From NCBI GenBank assembly GCA_024803745.1, contig JANJXV010000004.1, positions 47,024,858 through 47,088,857 on the forward strand: 64,000 nt of DNA. Direction: 5' to 3'. Source of the stretch: Megascapheus bottae. Its lineage: Eukaryota > Chordata > Mammalia > Rodentia > Geomyidae. The stretch's first letter is position 1, and every line of letters begins with the position of its first letter. The translations under genes were made by a program, and so were the position numbers. The notes below the pieces were generated by a model. It did no database searches. It saw only the letters and a list, made by a program, of their open reading frames with translations, and had not been told where the DNA came from. Positions 44,246 to 55,974 of the stretch are shown piece by piece.

Positions 44246-45120
44246 AGAAAAAAACTAATTTTGAGTGCAAATTTTTTATTAGAGAATGAGAGTTCTTATA
44301 CTTTTCATTTTAAGTAACTGGAAAGTAGAGGAACTGTCACTTGATATAGTACTTGTCCTGAGGAAGAACACAGACAGCAAAGAGGAGGCAGTCATACTGC
44401 AGTCTCCTGTCTCTATTAATCAAGTTTATAGCGACCACATGGAGTACTACCAGATGTTAGGATTTTCAGTGTCTAAAAATTTCTGAGTTTTCAACCACAT
44501 GATCACTAACCAGAGGCATATCGCAAGGCATGATACTGCCTTGCAATGTAGAATGTTGAATAAAGGCTCTTTGCTCAGACCTTATTACCTCAGAAAAAGT
44601 GTTCCTTTTAACTACCCCTGGGGCTTTAGTTGTCACATCTTCTCATTCAAGGGAGAAAAAACAAGAGAAGGCTACAAAAAAATCATTTGTTTAGTTGTAA
44701 TACTATTGGTTTTTTTCCCTTTCAAAAATAATGCTTAATCCCACATTCAAAGGAAGTAAAATAGCTTTATTAGTGAGAAGATATGAAAATATTGAACCAG
44801 CCAATTCAATGTCCTAAGTGACTAGTTGGACTTGGAAACTCTACATGAAAAGAGTTCCTACTGCTACAGTCAGCTAAGAAGCATAAAAGCTGGCGTGAAG
44901 AAGTAGAAAAATAAGTAGACATTACCTTAAACATAGTGGTCCTCAAGATATCCCAAATGATAGGGTTCTTTGAGAGAGGAAGTGATTGGGAATGGTAGCA
45001 GAGAGTCCATTCCTTGTAACTTACCATGAAGAAGAAATTGTAAGGACAAAAGTAAAAGAAGGCAAAAGAAATAGGAGTAAAGGCATCAAAAGCTTGGGAT
45101 TGTTAAAAAATGAAAAATTG
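44246..45120. other. unique sequence
   Basis: Frames at 44286-44486 and 44499-44738 (plus) and 44806-45027 (minus) are adjacent but carry no domain I recognise. Confidence 0.35.
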
Positions 45121-45291
45121 AAGGGATGAGAGTTTGGCCTAGTGTCAGAGTGCCTGCCTACCATGCACAAAGACCCGGCTTTGATTCTTCCATACCACAT
45201 ACACAGAAAAAGCTGGAAGTGCTGCTATGGCTCAAGTAGTAGAGCGTTACCCTTGAGAAAGAAGTCTTGAGTTTAAGACCCAGAGCTGGCA
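45121..45291 (+). mobile_element. IDL-Geo SINE
   Basis: Left monomer AGTTTGGCCTAGTGTCAGAG, GCATGCACAAAGACCC-type core; right monomer TGCTGCTATGGCTCAAGTAG, TGAGTTTAAGACCCAGAGCT. Confidence 0.9.
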
Positions 45292-46769
45292 ATTTTTTTT
45301 AAATGAATTCTGAAAGGTATTGTATGTAGAAGAAGTCTATTGAGAGAACCAAGCAGAGAAAGTTTAAAGATGAATTAACACCTATGCCACAAACTGTTAA
45401 CTATATTTTTTACTTCAATTCATTCTTAAATTATGGCTATTACTTCATAGATGGTGTCATAAACCATCTGTATTTTAATATTCAATGTATAAGCTTGCTG
45501 AAATAATTGGTTGTTTCCAATATAATAGATCTTTGAATAAGCGCAGTGGAGAAAGTACAGATTATTCTTGGTTTGAGCTTCTGTATAATCCAAGTACCCA
45601 GCAGAATGGACAGCAAGAGAATAAATTGGACCATTGAAAGGCACATGAGTGTATGAACAGTGAAAAAATTATAAATTGAAAACGAAGTAGCCAAACGTTG
45701 CTTTTCTTTAATATAAGATGAAGAGAAAGTACCTTAAACAAAGAGAAAAGAAGGTAGTGGATAAGGTTTTCATAGGATCAAAACAGTAACATAGATTCTC
45801 AGGGAGATTAAGAACTTTCCTTTGCTAGGGTTTCTGCGTGCTTTAAAGGAAGTTGAAAACAAATATAGTTAACTGGAATAAAAGAACATCAAAAGGTATT
45901 TTGATCATTGATACAAGTATTACGCCAAGTATACACAAAATATTTCCGTGCTCTTATTCTCTTTTTTTCAGTCTTTGAACTAAGCTTCTCAAAGAACACT
46001 TGTGACAAAATAACTTTCACATGGATTCTTTGGTAACTATGCTCTGACATTATCTTTCAGGAAAAAAAGGTGTCCTTTCAAAGGTAGCAAAGGTCCTCAA
46101 TGCAGCAGTTAAATTTGCCTATCTCTTACTTTACCTGACTGACAAAAAATCATGAAAAATGATTAGGGATCCCAAGGAATAAAATTTACTATGAAATCAC
46201 CTAGAGTTGCAAAGTATGATTACTGATTTGAGAAACACAGCCAAACAGAAGTAAAAGTTTATCTTAATATCTACTGTTATCGACTGGCAGCTTCAAATTG
46301 CCTCAGTTCTTTTTCTTCTTTTACAAAGTCAAGTCACAGCAACTTACAATTATGCAAAACAATTCAACAGCTACTCAAAAAACATTTATTAATAGTTTCC
46401 TTTACTCAAGATGTGCTTGGCCCTTGTTCAAGGCCATTTTTCCCATGGAAGGCAAGAGAATCACTTTGATCATCTTCAGTACTCTATAAACCAAAATATA
46501 ACATTTAAAGTCCCAGTGTGCATGTGAAACTCCTGAGAGAAAGCTATAGTTTTGATCTCAGATGATCCTTCAAAACTACTCAGGCTTCTCTTTTTAAAAA
46601 GACATTCTATTATATAAAATTTAAGCTCTTTCTGAACTTCAAATAGATTTAGTGAAAAAATGTTTTTCAATTAGTTTCTTTTAGTGTATTTGATTCATGT
46701 TTTTCAGAAGACTAGTAAGCTATTTTTTTTAAAAAAATACCCAAGACTTAGAGATTTAATAGTCATATA
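45292..46769. other. unique AT-rich sequence
   Basis: Overlapping 70-72 codon minus-strand frames at 45426-45694 have no recognisable domain. Confidence 0.4.
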
Positions 46770-47075
46770 GCTTGAATATGAAATGTTCCCTCAAAGTCTC
46801 ATGTGTTGAAAGGTTGGCATGCAAACTGAGATACAGTTTTAGAAGCTCATACAAACGTTAATAAGTGGAGTCTGGATGGAGAACATAGATCAGTGGGTGT
46901 GCTCTGGGTTAACTATCTTGTTTCCAGGCCCCTTCACATGTCTTTGCTTCCATAAGGAAAGCAACTCTGACCATCAAATCCTCCTGCCTTATCAAAGGCC
47001 CAGTCATCCAGCATGTTGTTTTCCTGCAGTCCAATGGCTACTTTTTAATTCAACTGTTTTAAAAATTCAACATTG
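46770..47075. mobile_element. possible ancient LTR or other mammalian repeat
   Basis: CTTGAATATGAAATGTTCCC, then GTCTCATGTGTTGAAAGGTT resembles the start of a common ancient mammalian interspersed repeat; the remainder is too diverged to assign. No coding capacity. Confidence 0.25.
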
Positions 47076-47309
47076 AGAACGAGTAGATAAATGTTCTTTT
47101 AGCTGCCATTTTTGTTTTAAAATGCATTACTAAATATCAGAATTCAATATACATATCCTAGTTGCATGACTTAAGTATAAAGGAAAATAATGATATGCTA
47201 TTTCAAGCACTTACTTGTTGTAAACTATATAAAGCAACATAGTATAAGTTTTTAAATTGACATTTAAAAACTAATTCTATTTCAATTACTTTATATAAGG
47301 CTAAGAAGA

Positions 47310-47513
47310 GGGGCCAGGAGTTTGGCCTAGTGGTAGAATGCTTGCCTACCATGCATGAAGACACAGGTTTGATTCCTTGGTACCCCACATACATAGCAAA
47401 AAGCCGGAAGTGGTGCTGAGGCTCAAGTGGTAGAGTGCTAGCCTTGAGAAAGTCCAAGGACAGTACTCAGGCCCTGAGCTCAAGCCCAGGACTGGCAAAA
47501 AAAAAAAAAAAAA
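47310..47513 (+). mobile_element. IDL-Geo SINE, complete
   Basis: Left monomer AGTTTGGCCTAGTGGTAGAA, GGTTTGATTCCTTGGTACCC; right monomer with A box-like GAGGCTCAAGTGGTAGAGTG (from 47418) and B box-like GAGCTCAAGCCC (47476-47487); A tail. TSD GCTAAGAAGA at 47300-47309 and 47514-47523. Confidence 0.95.
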
Positions 47514-47576
47514 GCTAAGAAGAACAACCTTCTAAGATTTTTGTGGTAGTAAATATAAGCAAAATCTTAGGCTTAG

Positions 47577-47720
47577 GGAGGTATAGTGTCACACATCTAT
47601 AATCTTAGAATCTCAGGAAACAGAGACAGATGGATCATGAATTTTAGAATACCCTGGGCTTTATAGTAAGACCCTATCATACATCCCACTCTTCCCACAA
47701 AAGACAAACAAAATTCTTTA
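47577..47720 (+). mobile_element. B1 SINE, old monomer
   Basis: AGGTATAGTGTCACACATCT, CAGAGACAGATGGATCATGA, CCTGGGCTTTATAGTAAGAC has full B1 order including the right arm missing in B1-Geo. Confidence 0.7.
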
Positions 47721-47872
47721 AAAAGTACTTACAGCTTAATTTTTAAAAATTCTCATAAACACACCTGTGACTTAGATTATTACCTTTATAAAAATAGTTT
47801 GGTAATTCGATCAACAGTATCTAAACTGTAAGCCTATATTTCAATTGGGAAATTGAAAATGTATATATTTTT

Positions 47873-48061
47873 TTAAAGAATTTATTAACGTTGATTTTTA
47901 CATCATTTTAAATGACAAGTTTAACATACAAGTGTTTAAGGAGGGAATCTCTATTTACAATCACTGGGACTTAATATTTAGAACTTAATCACAATTAGGC
48001 TAAGGGTTTATATGTCATAGAAACATATTAATTTATGAAATTAATGTATACATTTTTAAGT
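47873..48061 (-). mobile_element. L1 3' UTR fragment, lineage B
   Basis: AAAGAATTTATTAACGTTGA, GGGAATCTCTATTTACAATC, ATCACAATTAGGCTAAGGGT aligns by eye with 59420-59600, the 3' UTR of the lineage B L1. Confidence 0.85.
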
Positions 48062-49322
48062 AAAAGTAATTGTTTCTTGATAATGATCTCCCTTTTAAAA
48101 TAAATATACAGTTCTGAACACTACTTTATAAAATGATGAAATTTAGAAAATAATAATTACCTTGCTTAAATAGGAATTTACATGCTAAAATGATATTCTT
48201 TGATTCTAGGATAACATAATTAAATTATAATTGGAAAGTATGTAACTCACACTGAAAATTAGGAAGATATATTGGTTTTGTTACCAAAAATTTATACAAA
48301 TCTTGAACAAGAAATATTAGCAGCATAAATAGCTCCCCTCTAATAAGTCTGAGGTCTTATCCAAGGCCCTTTGCACATATTATTATTGATAGTAACAACA
48401 GACTTGGAAGTTATCGCTTATTTTCTTTTTCATATTCATAGCTGGTACCAACGTGATTCAGTCCAGGTAAGTACTTGCCTGAGGCCAAACAAGTGTAAGA
48501 ATCTACTCTCTCTTTTATTCAACTATGATATATTGTATGTAAATATGGTTTCTAATTTTTCCAAATTCACTATCAATTAAAATGTTCTCTGACAAAAAAA
48601 CAGCCATAAGCTTCCTTAAGATACTGAGTCATTTGTGCATCTGGCTTCTGAAGTTATCAAATCCTAAAAAGCTCAATTTTAAAACTACTTATTTTGTAGT
48701 GTAAACATGTTACCTGATATGGAAGCTATTTAAATATTATTTTCAAGTATGTCTTAAAATCTTAATTGTCAATGACAAAAGAAATACTTGCCAGTGTCAA
48801 CTACTATGTAATATTTTCTGCCCTGGAAGGTGACACTTATAATTAGTAATAATTGTGGATAGATTTATTCAATGCTTACTTGGGAGGAATAGTATCAACA
48901 GGATTTTACAGGTAAACAAACAGAAACCCTAAAGGTATTCATCTGTTTATGTACTACCAGATGATAGCTAATGAATGGGAAGTAAGTGGAGAGGCCACAT
49001 TTGCCCACCTTCCTAGGCTTGCAGTCAGCTCTGTCCTGACTTGACCTTACTCAGAGGCCTTTACAAGGGATTCTCAACACAGAACTGAGCTGAGCCAACA
49101 AGTGATTTCAGTCAACAAAGCTGGCAGGAAGAATAGCTACAGCTGGGTCCTGGCACCTCTCTCCATTTAAACTCAATGAGAATTCGTTGATTCACTGAAA
49201 ATGCATCATGTACATTAAATTAATCTCTAAGATTCACCTGAGTGATAATACCATTTTAAATCCTACCATATTGCTTTCTCTATATGTAACTAAATGTTAC
49301 TGTTAAAAGACTAATGAAAAGT
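48062..49322. other. unique AT-rich sequence
   Basis: No gene or recognised repeat. Confidence 0.45.
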
Positions 49323-49331
49323 GTAATTCTT

Positions 49332-49534
49332 TGGCTGGGAGTGTGGCCTAGTGGTAGAGTGCTTGCCTCGTATGCATGAAGATCTGGGCTCAATTCTGCA
49401 GTACCATATATATAGAAGAAAAAAAAAAGCCAGAACTGGTGCTGTGAATCAAGTGGTAGAGCTTTGCCTTGAGAAAGTCCTAGGACAGTGCTCAGGTCCT
49501 GAGTTTAAGGCCCAGGACTGGCAAAAAAAAAATG
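49332..49534 (+). mobile_element. IDL-Geo SINE, complete
   Basis: Left monomer GGCTGGGAGTGTGGCCTAGT, GGTAGAGTGCTTGCCTCGTA; right monomer GTGAATCAAGTGGTAGAGCT, CAGGTCCTGAGTTTAAGGCC. TSD GTAATTCTT at 49323-49331 and 49535-49543. Confidence 0.95.
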
Positions 49535-49717
49535 GTAATTCTTGTCATTATTTCTATATTTCCCCATGGTATCATTAGAGAAGTAGAATGTGCACAGAAC
49601 CGTCATGTGACTAAAGTTGAGCTCCTGTTCTCATTTCAAGGTAGGTGGATATTTGAGAGGAAGCCCACTGGTCTAAACTTTAACATTAAAACAAATCTAA
49701 AGAAGATCCAAATTCTT

Positions 49718-49916
49718 TTTTTTTTTTTTTTGCCAGTCCTGGGCTTGAGGTCAGGGCCTGAGCACTGTCCTTGGACTTTCTCAAGGCTAGAGCTCTTCCA
49801 CTTGAGCCTCAGCACCATTTCTGGCTTTTTTCTATGTATGTGGTACTGAGGAATTGAACCCGGGTCTTCGTGCATAGTAGGCAAGCACTCTACTATTAGG
49901 CCAAACTCCCAGCCCC
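49718..49916 (-). mobile_element. IDL-Geo SINE, complete and young-looking
   Basis: T-rich tail, reversed right half (GCCAGTCCTGGGCTTGAGGT, CTTGAGCCTCAGCACCATTT), reversed left monomer (GGAATTGAACCCGGGTCTTC, TTAGGCCAAACTCCCAGCCC). A perfect 17 bp TSD, AGAAGATCCAAATTCTT, at 49701-49717 and 49917-49933. Confidence 0.97.
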
Positions 49917-49933
49917 AGAAGATCCAAATTCTT

Positions 49934-51048
49934 ACCCCAAAAACTTTATGAAAAAATATAAAGCTCAAGAAATATTGAGGATTCTTAATTTGCATTGTTA
50001 TGATTATTAAATTGAGAATTTGATTTATATTAGATCATTTGAAAAATATAAATAAGAATAAAGTATATACTGCTAAGATACCCTATATGGATTTTAAAAT
50101 TGTTTTTTATGCATGTGTGACTATATGTAGATGATAGCATGTGTGAATATATATGTAGATGATAGATATATGGGTTATAGATAGATAAACAGATAGATAG
50201 ATTTCTGCCATTAAACAGATATTTAAAAATTCAGTTTTCATATGCATTTTGGTCTCTTTTTCTAGTATTTTTAGATGGTGTGGCTGACAAGATCAGCCTC
50301 AAATATAGATAGAATGATAATATGCAAAAGCACACAGAATTCTCACATATATAAATGCTGTCTAGTTATTTTAAGACATTTTGTGGAAACCACTAAAGTG
50401 GTGGGGATGGGACAATGATGCATCCACTGAATTAATCACTATCATCACTCTTCTAAAGAAAAAAAAATAAAGCAACTTCAGCACACTCAATCATCGTGAA
50501 CACAAAGAGAATAGGACCGCATAAAACCAGGGCAGAGCCCCATTTTTTTTCTAGGCAATGTGGTAAACTGTGTAGCCACTGAATATAGAACCACACTGCC
50601 CAAACTGAAATCCCTATTTATAAATATTAAGATATTACCGAGGGAGGTTTTGATTTGCATGATTGTCAGCTTTGTTTTTATTTTGTGTTTTATGTAGGTG
50701 TTTGTCTCCTGAAAATTAGAAAAGACAAATTTTACAGAATGCAATAGACCCTGGAACCAGACATCTCAGTCTCCTGATGAAGAAGGTTACCTGGTGACAG
50801 GAGTTGAATTGACAAAGATAGCTCTCTTTCCACAATTGCTGTAAAATCTAAGATGTAAGGTTATCTAAGTCTCCTGTAACCTTGGACAAAATGGAGGAGT
50901 AATTCTATAGCATGTGGGATTTTCTTATTGTTTTTGTCTTTTTGCAGTTTATTTTTTTGTAGCAATAACTGCTTGCCACTGATGAAAACGCATTTCCATC
51001 CCCTGTACTGGTAGACAGTAATAACCTAGATGCCAAAAATATTTTTGG
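49934..51048. other. unique AT-rich sequence
   Basis: No gene seen; short GATA-like runs at 50150-50205. Confidence 0.45.
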
Positions 51049-51258
51049 AGCCAGGCACTTGTGGCTCACAATGGTAATTCTTTCTACTGAGGAGGCAGAG
51101 ATATGAGGATTGCAGTTCAAAGCCACCCCAGGCATGAAAGGCCATGACACTCTTCTCTCCAACAAATTCCTAAAATGTCAGAACTGGAGTGGTAGAACAA
51201 TAGTAGCCTTCAACAAAGAAAGCTCAGGAACAGTGGCTAGACTCTCATTTCGAGCCTC

Positions 51259-51260
<2 letters not shown>
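51049..51260 (+). mobile_element. B1-Geo dimeric SINE
   Basis: AGCCAGGCACTTGTGGCTCA, GGAGGCAGAGATATGAGGAT, then right half GAACTGGAGTGGTAGAACAA, GGAACAGTGGCTAGACTCTC. Its tail is the ATAG microsatellite. Confidence 0.88.

Positions 51261-51327
<67 letters not shown>
51261..51327. repeat. (ATAG)n microsatellite
   Basis: 67 bp of uninterrupted ATAG directly at the 3' end of the plus-strand B1-Geo SINE, hence probably tail-derived. Confidence 0.97.
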
Positions 51328-51385
51328 TCTCTATACATCTATATATATGTGCATGTACATATTCATGTACATATATATATTCATG

Positions 51386-51598
51386 AGGTGGGTACTGGAG
51401 AATCAGGCTTGTAATCCTAGCTACTTAGTAGGCTGTTATATGAGGATCAAGGGTCAAAGGAGCCTGGCATAAAAGTCTATGAGGCTGTTGTCTCCAATCA
51501 ACTAGCAAACTAACTAGCAAAAAGCAGCCACTGAAGCTGTGGGTTAGCTGACAGAGGCCAGCCATAGTCCGAGAATTCAAGCCCCATATTAGCCCATA
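51386..51598 (+). mobile_element. B1-Geo dimeric SINE
   Basis: AGGCTTGTAATCCTAGCTAC, AAGTCTATGAGGCTGTTGTC, CCAATCAACTAGCAAAC, then right half AGCCACTGAAGCTGTGGGTT, GAGAATTCAAGCCCCATA. Confidence 0.85.
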
Positions 51599-52479
51599 CA
51601 TATAAGAGTATAAATAACATTGATTTCCTAAATACTAAATCATAAGGAATCACAAGTCTTCACAGTGATCTACTTTAGGAAGAACTGGAAGTGGCTGCAT
51701 AACCAGTTAAATGCAAGTACTTATATATCTCTCTCACCACTTAAGATTTATTTAAAATATAGGGAGGCTAAATAATAATTTTGTTATTGCTATAGGAAAT
51801 ATTGTTATAGGAAATACTGAGGCAGTTTATAAGCAGACTAAGTAATCAATACCTATGGATTGTTTGAAATTTATGTTAGTATGTGCTTTATATATTTATG
51901 CCATATCATCTAATGACACATTTTTCTTCTCCATGCTATACCTTGCAAATCTTATCCTATTAGTCAATGTTGAAGAACAGATCACAAACATGGGCAGAAT
52001 TACAAACGTGGAGATGTTGAAGCAGCAGCTAGTTGTAATTTCTCACCCATATGTGTGTTAAGAAAATGGGTTAGTACATACCAGTTAATTCACAGAGCTT
52101 TAGGAATTAATTACACTTACATTGCTCAGGCCAGACAGTCAGGATCAGGCACTGAAGGAAGGCATGTAAATGTAAGTGATGACCCTATTACTTTATGTTT
52201 ACCATCACTTGCATTTATAATATGAGCAATTTTTTGATAAATATATGTTCCCTGCTTGTGTGTAATATAGATCCTTATTACTGTGCATATGGTAACATGT
52301 TATTTCAGTTTATAAGAATGAGAAAAAACAAAGAAACATACTTATTTTATTAACAAATATCACCAGCAAGATATACTGCATATATTCTGTCTAAAGAGAA
52401 TGATTCACATTTCAGACACCACAGACAGAAACAGTCTTCCGCTTAAAACTTGGAAAGATGATCACTTAGCTTTTGTTTT
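51599..52479. other. unique AT-rich sequence
   Basis: A 68-codon frame at 51855-52061 (plus) has no motif. Confidence 0.4.
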
Positions 52480-52830
52480 GGTTCCAATTTGCTCTTTTTT
52501 TCAAGAAGTGTAATTAAAAAGTGCATTAATGCCACCAATTATGGCCTCCATGGGAACAGAAACCCCAAGTTACTCTGTGATGGAACACAACTGAGCTGCA
52601 AACATCCATTTACCATTCTAATACTCATTAATCCTGCCAAAAACAACTCATTATGGGACTTCAAGGAAATCATCTCATAGGCAAACACAGCACAGAATTT
52701 GTCATTGCATTCTGTACAGCCAAGTTGCAGAGGTGGAAAGCATTCATTGTCGCTAATTTATGAAGCTCATCGCTATGATAATTCACTTGTTCTCAAGTGA
52801 AAGATATAACTCGAATTCTCTCACCTTTTA
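52480..52830. other. candidate conserved non-coding block
   Basis: Repeat-free, balanced composition, with homeodomain-type cores (GCTAATTTATG at about 52753) and CACTTGTTCTCAAGTG (52786-52801), an inverted repeat centred on two CACTTG-type E-box halves. A 63-codon frame is not convincing. Confidence 0.28.
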
Positions 52831-53074
52831 AGCCAAGTCTTTCACAGAGAAAGAACTATGAATCAGACTGAATAATAACTTAAATCTAAAAACCCATTGC
52901 AATTACTTACTTGCCCACTTTTATTAGATCCCAATTCCACTTGATGGGACGTCAACATTTTCCCCTCTCAAAGTAATAACAAAAATCTTCTGGCATCTAT
53001 TGTGGTCTTTCAGACTTGCTATAAAATGAAGCACAAACCTCTCATTCTTTGGTTTCTATAAAACCTTTGTTTAA

Positions 53075-53545
53075 AAAATATACCTTATTATCTTTAAGTA
53101 GTTGTATAAGTAAGTTAACATTCAACAAATCTGTTGATCAATATAATGAATCTTGATTGATGTCATTCCTTTCAGCATTTTCTCCCAGCCCGCCCAACCC
53201 AATTCATCCCCTCAGTTTTCTTGATTTTGTAGGATATGTTTCGAATATTTTGATTGCATTCCTCCCCTCCCTTCCTCTCTTCATTAATCTATCTCCTTTC
53301 ATTGATCTCCCCGCACCACATATCTTTCAGGTTCCTGGTATACATTTGGCTAGACTGTGTGTGAGTTTTTCTAAGGAATTACACCATTTGTATTCTCTAG
53401 TTCCATTAATATATTCTGTACTCCTGCATGCAACTCTATGGCTTCACTTGTACATTTATAAATTAGTTATAACTTCCACACATGAGGAAAAACATATGTC
53501 CTTTGACTTATTCTTTATTCCATTGATAATTTTTAAATAAATGGC
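53075..53545 (-). mobile_element. probable old L1 3' UTR
   Basis: ACCTTATTATCTTTAAGTAG, then TTGTATAAG is the reverse of the tail type at 30630-30660. A pyrimidine-rich block (CCCTCCCTTCCTCTCTTC) follows, as in other L1 3' UTRs. The 127-codon plus-strand frame here (53157-53540) is therefore not called a gene. Confidence 0.4.
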
Positions 53546-53560
53546 CTCTTTCAACCCCAA

Positions 53561-54497
53561 CTTCAGAAAGGTTCAACTAATTCTGCGAGGTATTTGATTT
53601 TACTCCTCAGGTACAAAACATGGAGCTCTCAATTGTATAAGCAATTATTGCAACTAAGAATGACTAGAGATTCATCGAAAATATATTAAAAACCCTTATG
53701 TCTCAAGTCAGAAACAAAACATCTACTTTTGCCTCTAGGACATATTTCTTCTTCCGGGGGACTTTTGCTTGAACAGAAATGATTTAAGGAAGATATCTGG
53801 ATTTTCTAAAATAAGCTTAGATAAAATATGTATAAGCCAATTTTAAAAAAGTATTTGAGTTTAATATCTTTTTAGAAGATTTAAAAGAAAGCAAGAAAAA
53901 ATTTTAAGAAAAAATTTCTGCAATGATTATGCGTTTATTTTACAAAATTGCTTGTAAGAAAAGTGATAATATGTGATATCTCAAATCCAATAAGTGGCCA
54001 CATTTAATCAGAATTGTCCCCAGAGTTTCAATTGATCTTATATCTATTTTCTAAAAGAGATCATTACACATACTTCCAAAGTTTCAGCAGAAAATTAGTT
54101 GAAATTGGTATAATCAGTAGCAAAATGAAGCCTAATATGACTTTCTTCTGCAAATAAATTCTGAAAATTGGTACTTAAGGACAAAGTGAGTAGAAACATA
54201 AAATTTACAAAGTGATGAAATAAAATTTTTGTCCCCGTGTTTCTATTCAGTTTTCAGCTTGGGGAATTTAAACCAAAAATTTACACAGTTGTCAATACTC
54301 TAGATTATGGAAATCCCCATGTATATTTCAAATCCTGTGAACAATTTTATTTTGTACAATACTGAGTCATTAATTGCTAGCATTAAGCAAACTTCTTGCA
54401 AACAAGTAGATTTTTCTAAGATGTTATATTGCTACCATAAAGATATGAAGTTAGATGACAGAAAAAAACTTGCTTTCTTTTAAAATTGGAAGGATGT
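53561..54497. other. unique AT-rich sequence
   Basis: No gene or recognised repeat. Confidence 0.45.
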
Positions 54498-54878
54498 ATA
54501 GAGCAAAACCTTGATACAAAAGGCCATATAGTAGGATGCTAAATGAAAGGATCTCTAGGATATAGAAACAAAAGCCATATAATGAATGATTGTTGTTCTT
54601 AAGGTACTATGTTATCTCTCATCTCTTTTGCTGCCCCTTGGTTTTGTCATATTGTTACAGTATCTCACTTAGTTACCTGATATATCGGATATATTTGTAT
54701 TTGGTTATTTGAAATTGGATAGGGAACGGGGGAAAACAAGATGAGGGGTGGGGGTGGGGGGAGAGAAATGGGGACCAAGACATGTGAAAGGGTATCAATG
54801 TATGGGAATTAATGCACCATCTATCTGGCAAATATCATGTAACCCTTCTATTAATTACAATAAAAATATATGAAAAAA
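54498..54878 (+). mobile_element. L1 3' UTR, lineage A, 5' truncated
   Basis: AAAAGGCCATATAGTAGGAT, TCTAGGATATAGAAACAAAA, G-rich tract at 54735-54765, GCACCATCTATCTGGCAAAT, TTACAATAAAAATATATGAA. No clear TSD. Confidence 0.9.
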
Positions 54879-55141
54879 AATTCTCAATACTTTCCTGGCT
54901 ATGTCTAGTTGATTTGATTCTACATACAGATTATGTGAGTTAAATGTGAGTCTTTTCCCACAAAATTCATGTTTTGAAATCAAAATTATAAAAATTGAAA
55001 TAGCTTTGTATCTAACATGCAAATAAAGAGAACCAGGTTTAGAAGAGTAGTATATTCATATTCCGGGATTTTATTTTTCCTTCAGAAGATATAAGTAGTT
55101 TTGTGAAATAATTCTCAAGTAATTTCATCTTATCAACTTCG

Positions 55142-55316
55142 TTTTGTGACACTGTGATTTGATCTTAGAGCTTTGCTCTTGCTAGGATGGTGCTCTACCA
55201 TTGGAGTGATTCATATTCAGTCTTGTTTTTGTTTTAGTTATTTTGCCTGTGGCTAGCCTTGACCATGTTCTTCCTACTTAGCTGAGATTAAAGGTGTATA
55301 CTTCCACACCTGGGCC
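55142..55316 (-). mobile_element. old B1-dID-like SINE
   Basis: ID-like part reversed (GTGCTCTACCATTGGAGTGA), then B1 part reversed (TGGCTAGCCTTGACCATGTT, CTTAGCTGAGATTAAAGGTG): a B1 head fused to an ID-like tail, without Geo. Confidence 0.6.
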
Positions 55317-55559
55317 CACATGCTAGCAAATTTTAAATGTTAAATTGTTATTTACCGAATGCTACCTGCTTTATTGCTTATGGCTGTGTATATGCAAGTC
55401 CAAAAGAAGTTGATATGAATATGAACACTAAAATAAATAAATCAATCTTGATCTGCTTTAGATTTAAAACACTGGTATGTAAACAGAAACTCAATTACAC
55501 TTGGAAAGTGAACATTTGCATGAATTAGAATAACCAGTGTGTATGTGTGTAAAGTATTA

Positions 55560-55890
55560 CAATTAGTGAATTCCCTGTATTAGTGAATTCCTAGAGTATA
55601 TAGAGAAAACTTCTTTACATGATCAAAAATGCCAGATCCACTCTAGATAACCCAGGCCATCACAGAGAGCTCTGTCCTTCCTTAAAACTTAAAAATAATG
55701 GCAGCATTTTATCATTAAAATGAAATGTCACCCTCTAAGTGTTGCAAGAGGATGCAAACATTTGCATTTATTGCTACAGCAAGCTTAATGTGTATTTTCT
55801 AATAAGAGCGTCAGGAACAATGTAAATAATTCCAGCTGTAAAAATAACAGAGATGAAAATTTCTCTGACAGACCTTGTCACAAACACACA
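55560..55890. other. candidate conserved non-coding block with paired octamer halves
   Basis: ATGCAAACATTTGCAT at 55752-55767 consists of two inverted octamer half sites. AAATAATTCCAGCTG, with a CAGCTG E-box, lies near 55830. Repeat-free until the GA microsatellite. Confidence 0.28.
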
Positions 55891-55896
55891 GGGAGT

Positions 55897-55898
<2 letters not shown>

Positions 55899-55972
<74 letters not shown>
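55899..55972. repeat. (AG)n microsatellite
   Basis: 74 bp of uninterrupted AG dinucleotide. Confidence 0.98.

Positions 55973-55974
<2 letters not shown>

Noticed and set aside
46770..47075. Firm assignment to a named endogenous retrovirus LTR
   Set aside because: Only a short start resembles a known ancient repeat; the remainder cannot be placed by eye, so only a low-confidence entry was made.
51261..51327. Regular short repeats considered as a CRISPR-like array
   Set aside because: Continuous ATAG units with no spacers, in vertebrate DNA.
53157..53540. 127-codon open frame on plus
   Set aside because: Lies in a pyrimidine-rich stretch that looks like reversed L1 3' UTR.
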